A DNA stretch of 64,000 nt from Hevea brasiliensis (GCF_030052815.1 NC_079496.1:76559652-76623651); one strand, 5' to 3'. Shown: positions 46,380 through 59,900, numbered from the stretch's first letter. A program made the numbers and translations. Notes: a model not told the origin generated them from the letters alone.

Positions 46380-49300
46380 TGTAACACCCTCCCGGTAGCA
46401 ACTCCGCACAGTCTACTGTTCCGGTCACCGGTGTTTGTCCGGACAGCTAGAACGTCCGGAAAAATATTTAAACTAAAGTGAGGAACCATAATTAACTCAA
46501 ATATTAATAAGAAAAATTTAGTAAAAATGTTAGAAATAAAATACAACTAAATCAAATGAGCCAGTGCCCAAGCGATGGGTAACCAGAGGGAAGTTGCGGT
46601 TCTCGCAACGAGGAGCCCTAGACCCAAGGGAAAAATTATAAAATAATTTTTGGGACTCTAGAGAAGGGTTATTGAGGTTCCCATGGCATTAGAATGCCAA
46701 GAAAATGCATAGAAAAATTTTTCAATCGGTACAGACAATTTTGACCCGTTAAGCCAAACGGAGGGCATTTTGGTCATTTCGCCTTCAGAGACGATTTTTG
46801 GCCGACTTGTCCAGTTGAGTAAATAATTATTATGACATAAAATATGAATTAATGTTGATGAAAAATTAATTTGAAGCTAGTAGAAAAGAAAAGAAAAGAA
46901 AAGAAAGAAAATTAAAGATAATGACATCACATGATGTCACTCACTTAATCCCAACCAATCACAAGTTAATAAGCATTTTTAAAACACTTAAAAGAGTCAA
47001 AATGGACCAAAATAGATCTGCTCTTCTTCTTCTTCTTCCTCCAATACGTGACTCTCTTCTCCATAGCCTCCATAGAAGTTTCTTTCATCACTTTCATTTT
47101 TCCCATGAATTTCCACTACTAAACCCTAAGTCACCTTCATCAAAACTTGTCCATACCTCTTGGGGAAGCTTTTGGCAGCCAAGAAGAGGAAAGAAAGTGA
47201 AGGTTTAACAAGTTGGGAATTTTATCAAATAAGGTTAGTGCATATTAACTTCCTAATCTTGTTTACTTATTGAAATTTAGTTTGAATATGAATAAATAAT
47301 TAAGAAATTGAAGAAAATCATGTGTGAAATTGAGAAGCAAATTTTGGCCAGCACTTATAGGATGAGGAATTGATGAGTTTTATTGGGCTAAAACCTAAAT
47401 ACAAGCTTAGATAGTGACATATGAATGATTGATGACCTTAATTGGGATGTGTTGCATGATTCATGGATTGGAAGCTAGGGTTTTGAGAAGTGAAATTTGG
47501 ATTTAGCTTATGAAATTGTGAAAGAACATTATAAGGGTCAATTAGTGACCATTTTAGGTATGTTGACCATGAATTGGACTGAAAAATAGTATAGCCAAGT
47601 GAATGTATAGGCTGCCTTGTTAGTGCAGCAGAGTGACTGAAAATTTAGTCCACTTGGACTGCCATAACTTGGGCTGTGTTAGTCCAATTGATGTTTGGCC
47701 AATTGGACATGAAACTAGGCTTATAATGGCACATTTTTGCTGAAGAAACTATGCCCAAAAGACCAAAGCAAGAGGACCAAAAGTTGGCCCCAATCCGCAC
47801 ACCCTGCAACAGCACCTGCAGAAATGACCAAATGAACAGTAACTGTTCATTTGGCCATAACTCACTGTAGATTTGGACAATTGACCTGAACTTTTTACAG
47901 CAACAAGTTAAGACATAGAAAAACAACTTTTGTGAAGAAACCTACCCCAAATTATGACCAGAACCAAATCAAATCATTGAGCAAAGTGAAGTTTACTGTA
48001 CTGAGATATCCAGAATTTTCATTTGAGCAGCAATGTTTGGAGGACTATAACTCTCTCTAAAAAACTCGGATTTAGGCGATTCTTGAACTGATGGAAACCT
48101 AAGGCATGGTAGAACATTTCATATGAAGAAAGTTAGACCAAATTATGAACTTAACTTGGTCAAATTACTGACCAAAGTTGGACCAAAATCTGCCAAAACC
48201 CAAAATTTCAGCAGGAACAGTACACGTGAACAGTAAAATTATTTTGGCCATAACTTGAGCTACAAAACTCCAAATGGAGTCATTCAAAAAAAGAAATTCA
48301 ACTAGACAAAATAAGGAACATTTTCTATGAAGGAAGTTTTGTCAAATTCCAACAGTAAATCGACCAATGAAACAGTGCAACTTCGGAGCACCAAAACCGA
48401 AAATTGGCAATTTTGCCAAAATGACCTAAGCTTTGAGAAAATGACCAAAACCAACAAGTTTTAAATGAAAAATGTAGTATGTTTGAAGTGCCAAAGTCAA
48501 TATACATATTTTCTATGCAAAAGTCAACATTTTAGTTGACTAATGAAGTGAATAGTGACATAAAAACTTGAAATAAGCTTGGAAATGGATTTGGTAATTG
48601 ATTCCAACAAGTTTTAAATGCAAAATGTGGTACATCGGGAGTGTTAAAACCAATGTACCTATTGTCTATGCAAAAGTCAACATTTTTGTTGACCAATGAG
48701 GTGAATAGTGACACAAAAACTTGAAATTCAAAATTTGAAATTAGAAATGCATCTAGGGTCGTTTAAATTGCAATTGGCAATTAATACTAGTAAATGTAAA
48801 ACTCAAAATGTGGGATCTTGGTGTAATTAGAATTAATATATCCATTAAGTATAAAAAGGTCAACATTTTGGTTGACTAGCATGGTGAATAGTAATCAAAA
48901 TGATTAGTGAATTAAGATGAAGACCTAGAACCAATTCTAAGCTTAAATGCTTAGAATTGTATGACAAATATGGACTATGCATCCTAGTCAAAATTGTTAA
49001 AAAGAAATTTAGGCCATAAATTTGAAATCCATGAAATATTCATGGATTACTTGAAACATGAAAAATAAGTCACCTAATTTATGTGAATAGATAGTTAGGG
49101 CATATATGCCCATCACAAATGGAATTCATAAAATATTAGTAACTCAACTTGAAATATAAAATTTGTAATTACATAAGTAGATTCTTGAATGTATAAATGA
49201 GAAAGGAAAAATGTTTTGAATACAATGGTACATGTGAACCATTGTTTAGAATTGTGATCAATATGAATAACATAATGAATGGATAAATAAACCATATAAA

Positions 49301-50839
49301 TGTATGAATGAGACATTAGTTCTCATTATTGTAAAGAGGAGAAGTATTTTGAGTACAATGGTATAAAAGAATAATTGATGTGAATTGTGATCATATAAAT
49401 GATCAAATGAATGTATGAATTATGATTGAAATTTATCATGAAATAATGAAGTCATAAAGCACAATATATTAACATTTTAAAATATCAAATGCCCTAGTAT
49501 ACCTAACAAGATTGGTTTGGATAGTTTGGCATGCCAATAGGGTATTGTTTTAGCAGTACTGCGAAAGGCTTTATGCCTGTATTCATGGCTTTATGCCCGT
49601 ATTCATGGCTTTTATGCCCGTATTCATGGCTTTTATGCCCGATTATGTGATATCATGGCTTTTTAGCCATACTGACTGCATACATGGTTGACGTTCTGCG
49701 TCCCATGGTATGACGGCCCGAGGCACCGCGGTGTCCAGTGCCAACGACCCGTTATCCAGTCCAGTCGTCTAGTATAGGTTACTTGGGCAGTCAATTAAAG
49801 TATTATTCAATTCAGGCAGCTAAGTTAAGTTAAGTATAATGAAAATTCAGTACAATTAAATTAAGTATTGAATGAATAGGCAAAAGAGATTAGCAAAAGA
49901 AACATAACAAAAATATAAATTACAGAACTGTACAGACTTGAAATACAATACAGATAGAATAAATTATATACCTGCTAGTATTACTGAAAAGTTATAAACT
50001 AAGCACTTCCAAAGAGGAACAAACTAGTATATAAGATCGTTGATACTAGAAATACCATACCAAATTAAATTGACTCTGAGTATCTGAATTATCATTTATT
50101 TCTTTCTTTACTTGTATATATTATTTCTGGTTATATTATTGCACCACTAAGCAGAAATGCTTAGCGCGATGAAATTGCTTCCTCGCGCAGGTACTGAAGG
50201 TAAAACCAATAGACTGTCGACTGAAATTTTTGGAGTCCAGATCTGCAGAAGTGTCAGAAGAGTTCAAGATTGTCACCTCTTCAGCAATGCATGTAGATAG
50301 GGCTCATTTTATACATGTTATGTATATTGTTCATTCCTAGTACATTGTAAATTATTTGTATATCTTGTACAAAATAAACTCATGTAATTAACCTATGAAT
50401 TATGGAAGCTATTCAAAGTAAGTATTTTAGTATGTGAATTGAATTTGAGTTATAATGAGATTATACTTGTGAATATTGAGATATTGAAAATCTAATGAGA
50501 TTTCTGAGAAATCTGGATACTGTATTGAGATACATTATGTTTGAAAATTTTTGAGACTATTAAGTTTGAGAAATTGAGTATATATTGAAATTGTCTTTGG
50601 CAGGTTCAGAAGAACTGTTAGTCCAAATTACAGCCGACACTTTGTCGGATTATCGTTAAAATTTTTGAAATTTCCAATTTAGTTAGATTTTGATAAAAGT
50701 AAAAATAGCCTAAATCTTCAATAAAGTTTTTGAATAAATAAATCAAGGACTGTAATGAAATCAGATAAAATACAGTGCTCCGGCACACTGAGTGGCATAA
50801 CTTGCTCGGCTACACTATAGTCGGGTAAGGGGTGTCACA
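46380..50839 (+). mobile_element. Gypsy solo LTR (plus) nested in the opposite-orientation LTR
   Basis: A 4460-bp solo LTR from TGTAACACCCTCCCGG to GGGGTGTCACA, with perfect target duplication CTCAG (46375-46379 and 50840-50844). It has three internal repeats (about 48449-48562, 48600-48715 and 48768-48897) built on AAAAGTCAACATTTT, the TATTCATGGCTTTTATGCCC minisatellite (49568-49646) and CTAAGCAGAAATGCTTAG (50146-50163). Its 49790-50760 part does not match the 586-4257 or 50845-55087 LTRs, although everything before it does, so the LTR is a mosaic. Confidence 0.88.
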
Positions 50840-53800
50840 CTCAGTGTGCCGGAGCACTCTATTTTATCTTAATTCATTTTTATCATGTTTTTGAATGCAA
50901 TTTGTGAAATATAATTCATTTAAGCCATTTATCGAAATTATTATTTATTTGAGGTTCCCAAAATTTTAAAAAAATTCGGCAGAGTACCGGCTAAAAATGG
51001 AGAAAACAGTTCTTCGGAACCTGTGAAAAACACTTCTAATAATCATATTCATCCATTCACAAACTCCCATATCAAAATCTCAATATTTTTCAACCATTCG
51101 TTTCTCAATCATTCATCTCATTTATTAATCATGTATTGGTCATAAATAGACACTCACTCTTCCATTCACAAATACAATTTTCATTATTTACATGAATATC
51201 AAAATACATTACATAAGTTTAAATACATATGAGAAAATAGAAATTAGTTACAAAATATCAAAATGAAATCTAGTGTCCTACCAATGCACTGTGGAAGGTG
51301 AGGTGACACGGACACTATGCAGAACTGTGAATAGCCTTACCGAATCTGTGGTCTACTGGGCCCTCTGTCCAAATCTTCAGTACCTACGCGTTGCAAAAGC
51401 GACGCGCTAAGCATAAAGCTTAGTGGTGCCAATAATACAAGAAAATATAATATGCAAATAAAAATAAAAATTTCCTTGCTATCGTGTTCATAAGAAATGA
51501 ATAATTACTAACTTATTGTTTAGTCGAGGGCTAATCATGTTTTATGATATTAACTTCTTCATACATTTCGTTAATTATTATTTTTTTTTTTTCATGATCT
51601 TGAGCTTCTTTGTATTTTTGGTAATCATTCCTGATACTTAATTTTCATATTTTCTTTAATGATCAGTTCAATCACAGTTATACTTTTCCATGCCCAAGTA
51701 ACCTATCTTTGGACGATCGGATCGATAACGGTCGTTGGCACTGGACACCGCGGTGCCTCGGGCCGTCATACCATGGGACGCAGAACGTCTACCACGTATG
51801 CAGTCAGTATGGCTAAAAAGCCATGATATCACATAATCGGGCATAAAAGCCATGAATACGGGCATAAAGCCATGAATACAGGCATAAAGCCCTTCGCAGT
51901 ACTGCTAAAACAATACCCTATTGGCATGCCAAACTATCCAAACCAATCTTGTTAGGAATACTAGGGCATTTAATACTTTAAAATGTTAATATATTGTGCT
52001 TTATGACTTCATTATTTCATGATAAATTTAAATCATAATTCATACATTCATTTGATCATTTATATGATCACAATTCACATCAATTATTCTTTTATACCAT
52101 TGTACTCAAAATACTTCTCCTCTTTACAATAATGAGAACTAATGTCTCATTCATACATTAATATGGTTTATTTATCCATTCATTATGTTATTCATATTGA
52201 TCACAATTCTAAACAATGGTTCACATGTACCATTGTATTCAAAACATTTTTCCTTTCTCATTTATACATTCAAGAATCTACTTATGTAATTACAAATTTT
52301 ATATTTCAAGTTGAGTTACTAATATTTTATGAATTCCATTTGTGATGGGCATATATGCCCTAACTATCTATTCACATAAATTAGGTGACTTATTTTTCAT
52401 GTTTCAAGTAATCCATGAATATTTCATGGATTTCAAATTTATGGCCTAAATTTCTTTTTAACAATTTTGACTAGGATGCATAGTCCATATTTGTCATACA
52501 ATTCTAAGCATTTAAGCTTAGAATTGGTTCTAGGTCTTCATCTTAATTCACTAATCATTTTGATTACTATTCACCATACTAGTCAACCAAAATGTTGACC
52601 TTTTTATACTTAATGGATATATTAATTCTAATTACACCAAGATCCCACATTTTGAGCTTTACATTTACTAGTATTAATTGCCAATTGCAATTTAAAGTCC
52701 CCTAGATGCATTTCTAATTTCAAATTTTGAATTTCAAGTTTTGGTGTCACTATTCACCTCATTGGTCAACAAAAATGTTGACTTTTGCATAGACAATAGG
52801 TACATTGGTTTTAACACTCCCGATGTACCACATTTTGCATTTAAAACTTGTTGGAATCAATTACCAAATCCATTTCCAAGCTTATTTCAAATTTTCATGT
52901 CACTATTCACTTCATTAGTCAACTAAAATGTTGACTTTTGCATAGAAAATATGTACATTGACTTTGGCACTTCCAACATACTATATTTTTCATTTAAAAC
53001 TTGTTGGTTTTGGTCACTTTCTCAAAGCTTAGGTCATTTTGGCAAAATTGCCAATTTTCAGTTTTGGTGCTCCGAAGTTGCACTGTTTCATTGGTCGATT
53101 TACTGTTGGAATTTGACAAAACTTCCTTCATAGAAAATGTTCCTTATTTTGTCTAGTTGAATTTTTTTTTTGAATCACTCCATTTGGAGTTTTGTAGCTC
53201 AAGTTATGGCCAAAATAAGTTTACTGTTCACGTGTACTGTTCCTGCTGAAATTTTGGGTTTTGGCAGATTTTGGTCCAACTTTGGTCAGTAATTTGACCA
53301 AGTTAAGTTCATAATTTGGTCTAACTTTCTTCATATGAAATGTTCTACCATGCCTTAGGTTTCCATTGGTTCAAGAATCTCCTAAATCTGAGTTTTCTAG
53401 AGAGAGTTATAGCCATCCAAACATTACTGCTCAAATGAAAATTCTGGAAATCTCAGTACAGTAAACTTCACTTTGCTCAATGATTTGATTAGGTTCTGGT
53501 CATAATTTGGGGTAGGTTTCTTCATGAAAGTTGTTTGTCTATGTCTTAAATTATTTCTGTAAAAATTTCAGATCAATTGACCACTTCTACAGTGAATTAT
53601 GGCTAAATGAACAGTTACTGTTCATTTGGTCATTCTGCAGGGGCTGTTTGCAGGGTATCCGGATTGGGGCCAACTTTTGGTCCTCTTACTTTGGTATTTT
53701 GGGCATCGTTTCTTCAGAAAAAATGTGCCATTATAAGCCTAGTTTCATGTCCAATTAGCTAAACACCAATTGGACCAACACAGCCCAAGCTATGGCAGTC

Positions 53801-55087
53801 CAAGTGGACTGAAATTTTAGTCACCCTGCTGCACTCAAAAGGCAGCATGCTCCTTCACTTTGCCATGCTACATTTCAGTCCAATTTATGGCCAACTTACC
53901 TAAAATGGTCACTAATTGACCATTAAAATGTTCTCTAACAATTTCCCAAGCTAAATCCAAGTTTCACTCCCAAACCCTAGCTCATTTTCAAGGATTACAC
54001 CAATTACCTTAGTTAGCACACCAATTCATCATACATATATATATATACCTTAAACATCATCTTTAGTCCACTCTAAGTCCATCAAAAACACTTAATCTTG
54101 TTCCTCCCTAGGGCTGCCAAAATTCATTGTATACATACACATAAATTCCATTCATTTAATTCACAAATTCTTGCTTATTTTAGGTCTCTAATCATGGAAA
54201 GAGAAAGATGTATGCATAATAGGCACTAACCTCTTTAATGGCAGAATTTTCCAAGATTAAACTTCACTTTCCTTCACTTTCTAGGCTGCCAAACACTTCC
54301 CCAAGAGGTATGGACAAGTTTTAATGAAAGGTGTCTAGGGTTTAGTAGTGAAAATTCATGGGAAATGGAGGAAATGAAAGAAAATTTTCATGGAGGGAGG
54401 AAGAAGAGAAACTCACGTTTTTGGCTGAAGAGAAGGCAGCTGGTATTTTAATTCCTTTGGCCATGTTTATCTCTTTTATTTGTTAATTAATAGGTTGTTT
54501 AAATATGATTGGTTAGAACTTTTAAATGACATCATAAAGATGTCATAATGGGCCTTTTTCCTCATTTTCTTTTCCTTTCTTCACTACTCATTTTCAATTT
54601 AATTTTTAGTAATGTTTATTCATATTTTATGTCATATTAATTATTTACTCAACTGGACAAGTCGGCCAAAAATCACCTCTGAAGGCGAAATGACCAAAAT
54701 GCCCTCCGTTTGGCTTAACGGGTCAAAATTGTCTGTACCGATTGAAAAATTTTTCTAAGTATTTTCTTGGCATTCTAATGCCATAGGAACCTCAGTAATC
54801 CTTCTCTGGAGTCCCAAAAATTATTTTATAATTTTTCCCCCGGGTCTAGGGCTCCTCGTTGCGAGAACCGCAACTTCCCTTTGGTTACCCATCGTTTGGG
54901 CACCGGCTCGTTTAACTTGGTTGTATTTTATTTCTAAAATTTTTACTAAATTTTTCTTATTAATATTTGAGTTAATTATGGTTCCTCACTTAAGTTTAAA
55001 TATTTTTCCGAACGTTCTAGCTGTCCGGACCGACACCGGTCACCGAAACAGTAGAATGTACGGAGTTGCTACGGGGAGGGTGTTACA
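46380..55087. repeat. Approximately 8.7-kb inverted repeat (palindrome)
   Basis: The plus LTR (46380-50792) and the remainder of the minus LTR (50840-55087) face each other around a 47-bp spacer (50793-50839). The tips match as CCGGCACACTGAG and CTCAGTGTGCCGG. The segments 48300-49790 and 51690-53150 are nearly identical in inverse orientation: the frames at 49113-49316 (-) and 52142-52345 (+) differ by one residue in 67. About 1 kb on each side of the centre is more diverged. Confidence 0.85.
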
Positions 55088-55092
55088 CCATA

Positions 55093-55774
55093 TCTCATAA
55101 GGTGTAGAAGAAACTGATTTTGATGGAATCCTATTTAGAATATACAAAGCTGATTCTAATGCAAATCCCCAAAAGAAGATTGGCATATCAGTATAGCTCA
55201 TCATACTACGTACCATATCCAATAGGGTACGATTTCTCCTTTCAGATACACCATTCAGCTGTGGCGTTCCTGGAGGAGTCAGCTGAGAAACAATGCCATG
55301 CTCTCTCAAGTATTCATCAAATTCAGTACTCAAATATTCACCTCCACGATCTGATAGAAGAGCTTTAATACTCTTTCCTGTTTGATTTTCTACTTCAGAT
55401 TTAAATTCTTTAAACTTTTTAAAGGATTCATGTTTGTATTTCATCAAATACAAATACCCAAATCTTGATTTATCATCAGTAAAGGTAATAAAATAATGAA
55501 AGCCCCCTCTAGCCATTTCTTTAAATGGACCACATACATCACTATGTATTAGCTCCAAAATATTTTCAGCTCTTTGCCCTTGTCCAACAAAGGGTGATCT
55601 AGTCATTTTGCCCTGAAGGCAAGATTCACAAGTTGGAGTAGGCTCAGAGCCCAATGAGGATAGAATCCCCATTTTCTCTAGTTTTGCAATCCTATCTTCT
55701 GTAACATGACATAACCATAAGTGCCAAATATATTTTGAACTTGAGTTGGTTTTCACCATGGCATGGCATTGCAT
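55093..55774 (-). pseudogene. Copia E integrase, interrupted
   Basis: Minus-strand frame (244 codons, ending in the Gypsy LTR). It carries the zinc region (WHLWLCHVTEDRIAKLEKMG, CESCLQGK) and the integrase core with catalytic D in LIHSDVCGPF, D in LSDRGGEYLS (family RSDRGG, so Arg is changed to Leu) and E in VSERRNRTLLDM. It then runs to STPYEIW, where the solo LTR interrupts. The rest of the protein resumes at 46327. A one-base deletion at about 55790 separates it from the protease frame. Confidence 0.87.
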
Positions 55775-55793
55775 TATTTTAGATCACTTGCAT

Positions 55794-56713
55794 TCATTTG
55801 TGTTTGTCATTATTATCCAAATAATAAAGACCATCATTCATATAACCCGAACCAACATATTTATTTCCAAAATAAATATTGCAAACATCATCTGTGAACT
55901 GAAATTCATAGCCATTTCTAGTCAAACTAGATATAGAAATGATGTTCTTAAAAGCATCAGGTACATATAAAATATTATCCAAACACAAAACATGTCCAAA
56001 CATGTAAAAAGATTTAGATCCTATGGCTAAAGCTTCAACAGTTGAGCCATTGCCAATCCAGACTCTAATATCTTGAGAACGCAAGCTTCTGCTACTTGCT
56101 AGTTCCTGCATATCATCTCTAATATCTTGAGAACGCAAGCTTCTGCTACTTGCTAGTTCCTGCATATCATTAGAAATGTGAGAACTAGCACCAGTATTTA
56201 AAACCCAAGCTGTAGATGAACTATGAGTATCATCAGAATCTAAATAACAAGATATGGACATACCTTCCGAAGGTGTATCCTTCTTGTCCTTCAGAGAAGC
56301 AAGATACTCTGGGCAGTTCCTTTTCAGGTGCCCATCCTTTTGGCAGTGGAAACACTTTCCTTTGCCTCCATCAACTTTAGTCTTCCTTTTCTGTTTAGCT
56401 ATTTTCTTGGAAGGACCAGGAATCTGAAGTTTCTTTTTCTTATTGCCCTTCTTCTTGTTGTACTTTCCAGCAAAAGAAGATGCAATTAAAGCTACCACTT
56501 TTCCTTTATTGCCTGGCATATTCTTTTGGGCAATAACTAGCATGTTGAGTAAGCCAACTAAAGTGCATTCCTGTTTAGTCATATGGAAATTTGTCACAAA
56601 ATTCCCAAAAGACTCAGGAAGGGACTGAAGGATCAAATCCGTCTGTAGTTGTAAATCCATGTTGAAGTGAAGATGATCCAACTGCTCAATCAGCCGAATC
56701 ATCTTGTGGACAT
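55794..56713 (-). pseudogene. Copia E gag C-terminal half and protease
   Basis: Minus-strand frame of 302 codons starting at MIRLIEQLDHL (56702) inside gag, because Gypsy 1 removed contact with the N-terminus. It has the lysine-rich GNKKKKLQIPG region and an intact zinc knuckle, CFHCQKDGHLKRNC (C-X2-C-X4-H-X4-C). The protease site reads NTGASSHISND, so the catalytic Asp is Asn. A 54-bp in-frame duplication follows just downstream. The frame ends at 55794-55796 because one A is missing in CACAAATG compared with Copia C. Gag and protease would normally assemble and mature the particle. Confidence 0.87.
56064..56171 (-). repeat. 54-bp in-frame tandem duplication in Copia E protease
   Basis: Two 54-base units (starting TCTAATATCTTGAGAACG at 56064 and 56118) encode DDMQELASSRSLRSQDIR twice. 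Copia C has one. The frame is kept, so an 18-residue block is repeated about 15 residues after the protease active site. Confidence 0.9.
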
Positions 56714-59700
56714 TGTGACACCCCTTATCCGTCTACAGTATATCCGAGTAAGATATGTCACACGGTGTACCGGAACACTCTATTTTATCTTAATCATTTT
56801 TATTCTTCCTTAATTAATTTTTATCATAGTTTTGAATATAACTTGTGAAATATAATTCATTTAAGCCATTTATTGAAATTATAATTTATTTGAGGTTCCG
56901 CAAATTTTATAGAAAATCCGGTAGAGTACCGGCTAAAAATGGAGAAAACAGTTCTTTGGAACCTGTTAAAAACACTTCCAATAATCATTTCCAACAATCC
57001 CAACTTCATTTCATCAACAAAATCTCAATATGTTTTTCAACAACATTTCCATTTCTCAATCATTCATCTCATATGATAATCATGTAAAAGTCATAAATAA
57101 ATATTCACTTTTTCATTCACAAACACAATATCTACTATTTACATTAATACCAAAATACATTACACAAGTTTCAATTACATATGAGAAAATAAAAGTTATT
57201 ACAAAATATCAAAATAAAACCTAGTGTCCTACCAATGCACTGATGACGGTGAGGTGACACGGACACTATGCAGAGCTGCAGGAGGTTTCACCCAGTCTGT
57301 GGTCTACTGGGCTCTCGGTCAGTATCTCCAGAACCTACGCGTGGCAAAAGCAACGCGCTAAGAAATAATGCTTAGTGGTGCCAATAATAAAATACAAAGA
57401 AATAACAAAAAAAAAAGATAAATATACAGTGAATGTATCGATGTCTTATTGCAAATAAATTTTCAATGAGTATTTGTAGTCTTACTTATTGTGTACTTGT
57501 TATATTCATTATTTAGTTAAATTTATCCGCTTTCATTTTTTTTTTTGGTTGCCCAAGTAACCTATACTGGACGACTGGACTGGATAAACGGGTAAACAAG
57601 CACTGGGTATCAAGTACCTCGGGCCATCACACCATCGGTCACATATGTATCTCCCGGTGTGCAACAGAACAGCTAATAAGCTGTAATAACATCAGGCATT
57701 AAGCCAAATTTTAATACAAGGTCAGAATGGCTAAAAGCCATGAAATCACAGAATGGCATAATGCCATGTGCAGTACTGTTAACTGAACCCTATTGGCATG
57801 CCAAACTATCCAAACCAATCTTATTAGGTATACTAGGGCATTTGTCACTTTGGAATCTTTCAATTTTTGAATTTCAAGTTTTAGTGTTACTATTCCATTC
57901 ATTAGTCAACAAAAATGTTGACTTTTGTATAGAAAATAGGTACATTGGTTTTAACACTCCCAACATACCACATTTTGCATTCAAAATTTGTTGGCATTAA
58001 TTACCAATACCATTTTTAAGCTTAAAATTAATGAAGCAGAATTTTCAGTTTTTATACCCTATTTTTACTGTTCCATTAGTTACTGTTGCAGTGGGAATTT
58101 GAGAAAATGATAAACATGAAAGTTGTTCCTTATTTTGTCTAGTTGAGTTTCTTTTTTGAATCACTCCATCTGGAGTTTTGTAGCTCAAGTTATGGTCCAA
58201 AAACCACAACTGGCCGGATTAAAAAAATTTCAGAACTGACCATATCTATAGTGTAGTAAACAGTAACTTCCACTCTCTTGTTGAATAGGTTCTGGTCATA
58301 ATTTGGGGTAGGTTCCTTCATGAAAGTTGTTGGCCTATATCTCAGCTTGTTGCTGGTAAAGTTCAGGTCAATTGGACCGTTCTACACTGAGTTATGGCCA
58401 AATGAACAATCACTGTTCATTTGGTCATTCTGCAGAAACTGGTTGCAGGACACCCGGATTGGGGCAAGTTTTTGGTCTACTTGGTTTGGTCTTATGGGCA
58501 TGATTTCTTCACCAAAATTGTGCCATTATGTGTCTCGTTTCATGTCCAATTGGCCAAATACCAATTGAACCTCTACAATTCAAGTTATGGCTGTCCAAAA
58601 AGGCTAGACTCACAGCCACACCTACAGGTCACACAAGGCAGCCACATCAACCTCAAATCCCAAAACCCAATTCACTTCATTTTTTATTCAAACCAAACCA
58701 AATGGTCACTAATTGACCATTAAAACCTACTTCCATTATCACAAGATCAAATCTCATTCTTCAACCCAAACCCTAACTCAACAATTCAAAACCATGCATA
58801 ATCATTGCATTTATCAATTCACTCATAAGTTACACTTTAAGGGCAGCCATACTTGCACATTAGCTTCCCAAAAATTTTCACCATATTACCTTAACCATGG
58901 CTGCCAAAATTTAGGGTTAGCATACCAATGTCTTTCATCAAATTTCTTTGTCATTTAATCACCTATATAGTTCTTAAACATGAATTTGAAGTGAAATTTA
59001 AGGTTTAGGGCACTAACGTTGAATGGAGCAGAATTTTCTCTTGACCCAACTTAGATTTTTCCTTCACTTTCTTTGGGTTTCTTATAGCCAAAACCTTCCC
59101 AAGAGGTAAGGATAATTTTTAATGAAGAGACTTAAGGTTTAGTGGTGAGAATTTAAGGTTTGGAAGAGAGAAAATGAAAGGAATTTTAATGGAGGAGAAA
59201 AATGGTTCACGTATGGAAATTGGGAAGAAGAAGAAGCTGGGTTTTTCTTTCATTTTCTGCCCATTTTATTGATTTTAAATGGGTTAAGGACATGTGTCAC
59301 AATATGATAGGTCATTGGGGTTTTAATGACATCATAATGATGTCAAAATTCTCATTTATTCCATTTTCTTTTCTTTTTATTTTCTACTCATTTTCAATTC
59401 AAATTTTAGCAATATTTATTCATATTTTATGTTATAATAATTATTTACTTAACTGGACAAGTCGGCCAAAAATCGCCTCCGAAGGCGAAATGACCAAAAT
59501 GCCCTCCGTTTGGCTTAATGGGTCAAAATTGTCTGTACCGATTGAAAAATTTTTCTAAATATTTTCTTGGCATTCTAATGCCATAGGAACCTCAATGACC
59601 CTTCTCTGGAGTCCTAAAAATTATTTTATGAATTTTTTCCCTTGGTCTAGGGCTCCTAGTTGCGAGAACCGCAACTTCTCACTAGGTTACCCATTGTTAG

Positions 59701-59885
59701 GGCACCGGCTCATTTAACTTGGTTATATTTTATTTCTAAAATTTTTCCTAAATTTTTCTTATTAATATTTGAGTTAATTATGGTTCCTCACTTTAGTTTA
59801 AATATTTTTCCAGACGTTCTAGTCCTGGGATCTACACCGTCACCGACAAGATAATGTACGGAGTTGCTACAGGGAGGGTGTTACA
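56714..59885 (-). repeat. 3' LTR of Gypsy 1
   Basis: A 3172-bp LTR, TGTGACACCCCTTATCC to GAGGGTGTTACA on the plus strand. It shares with the solo LTRs the GGCATTCTAATGCCATAGGA block (about 59568-59588), the palindrome near 58395-58421, small hairpins near 57726-57768 and AAGAAATAATGCTTAGTGG (about 57360-57380). Confidence 0.87.
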
Positions 59886-59900
59886 ACTCTTCCCCTCTAA
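59886..59900 (-). promoter_or_regulatory. Polypurine tract of Gypsy 1
   Basis: The minus strand reads TTAGAGGGGAAGAGT directly upstream of the LTR start TGTAACACCC. It sets the LTR boundary and shows that the TGTAACACCC repeats are LTRs. Confidence 0.85.

Larger units (their letters stand above)
46328..55087 (-). mobile_element. Gypsy solo LTR (minus) in Copia E integrase, carrying a nested LTR
   Basis: Segments 46328-46379 and 50845-55087 form a 4.3-kb LTR, reading TGTGACACCCC at the left and GAGGGTGTTACA at the right on the plus strand. Target duplication CCATA (46323-46327 and 55088-55092) cuts the integrase codons of STPYEIW. A same-family LTR in plus orientation was inserted 52 bases inside it. 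It contains the minisatellite complement (about 51830-51892), CTAAGCATAAAGCTTAG (about 51407-51423) and the AAATGAACAG palindrome (about 53607-53633). Confidence 0.88.

Noticed and set aside
49113..52345. Pair of nearly identical 67-codon genes in inverse orientation
   Set aside because: Both are short chance frames in the two arms of the LTR palindrome; no gene signals were seen.
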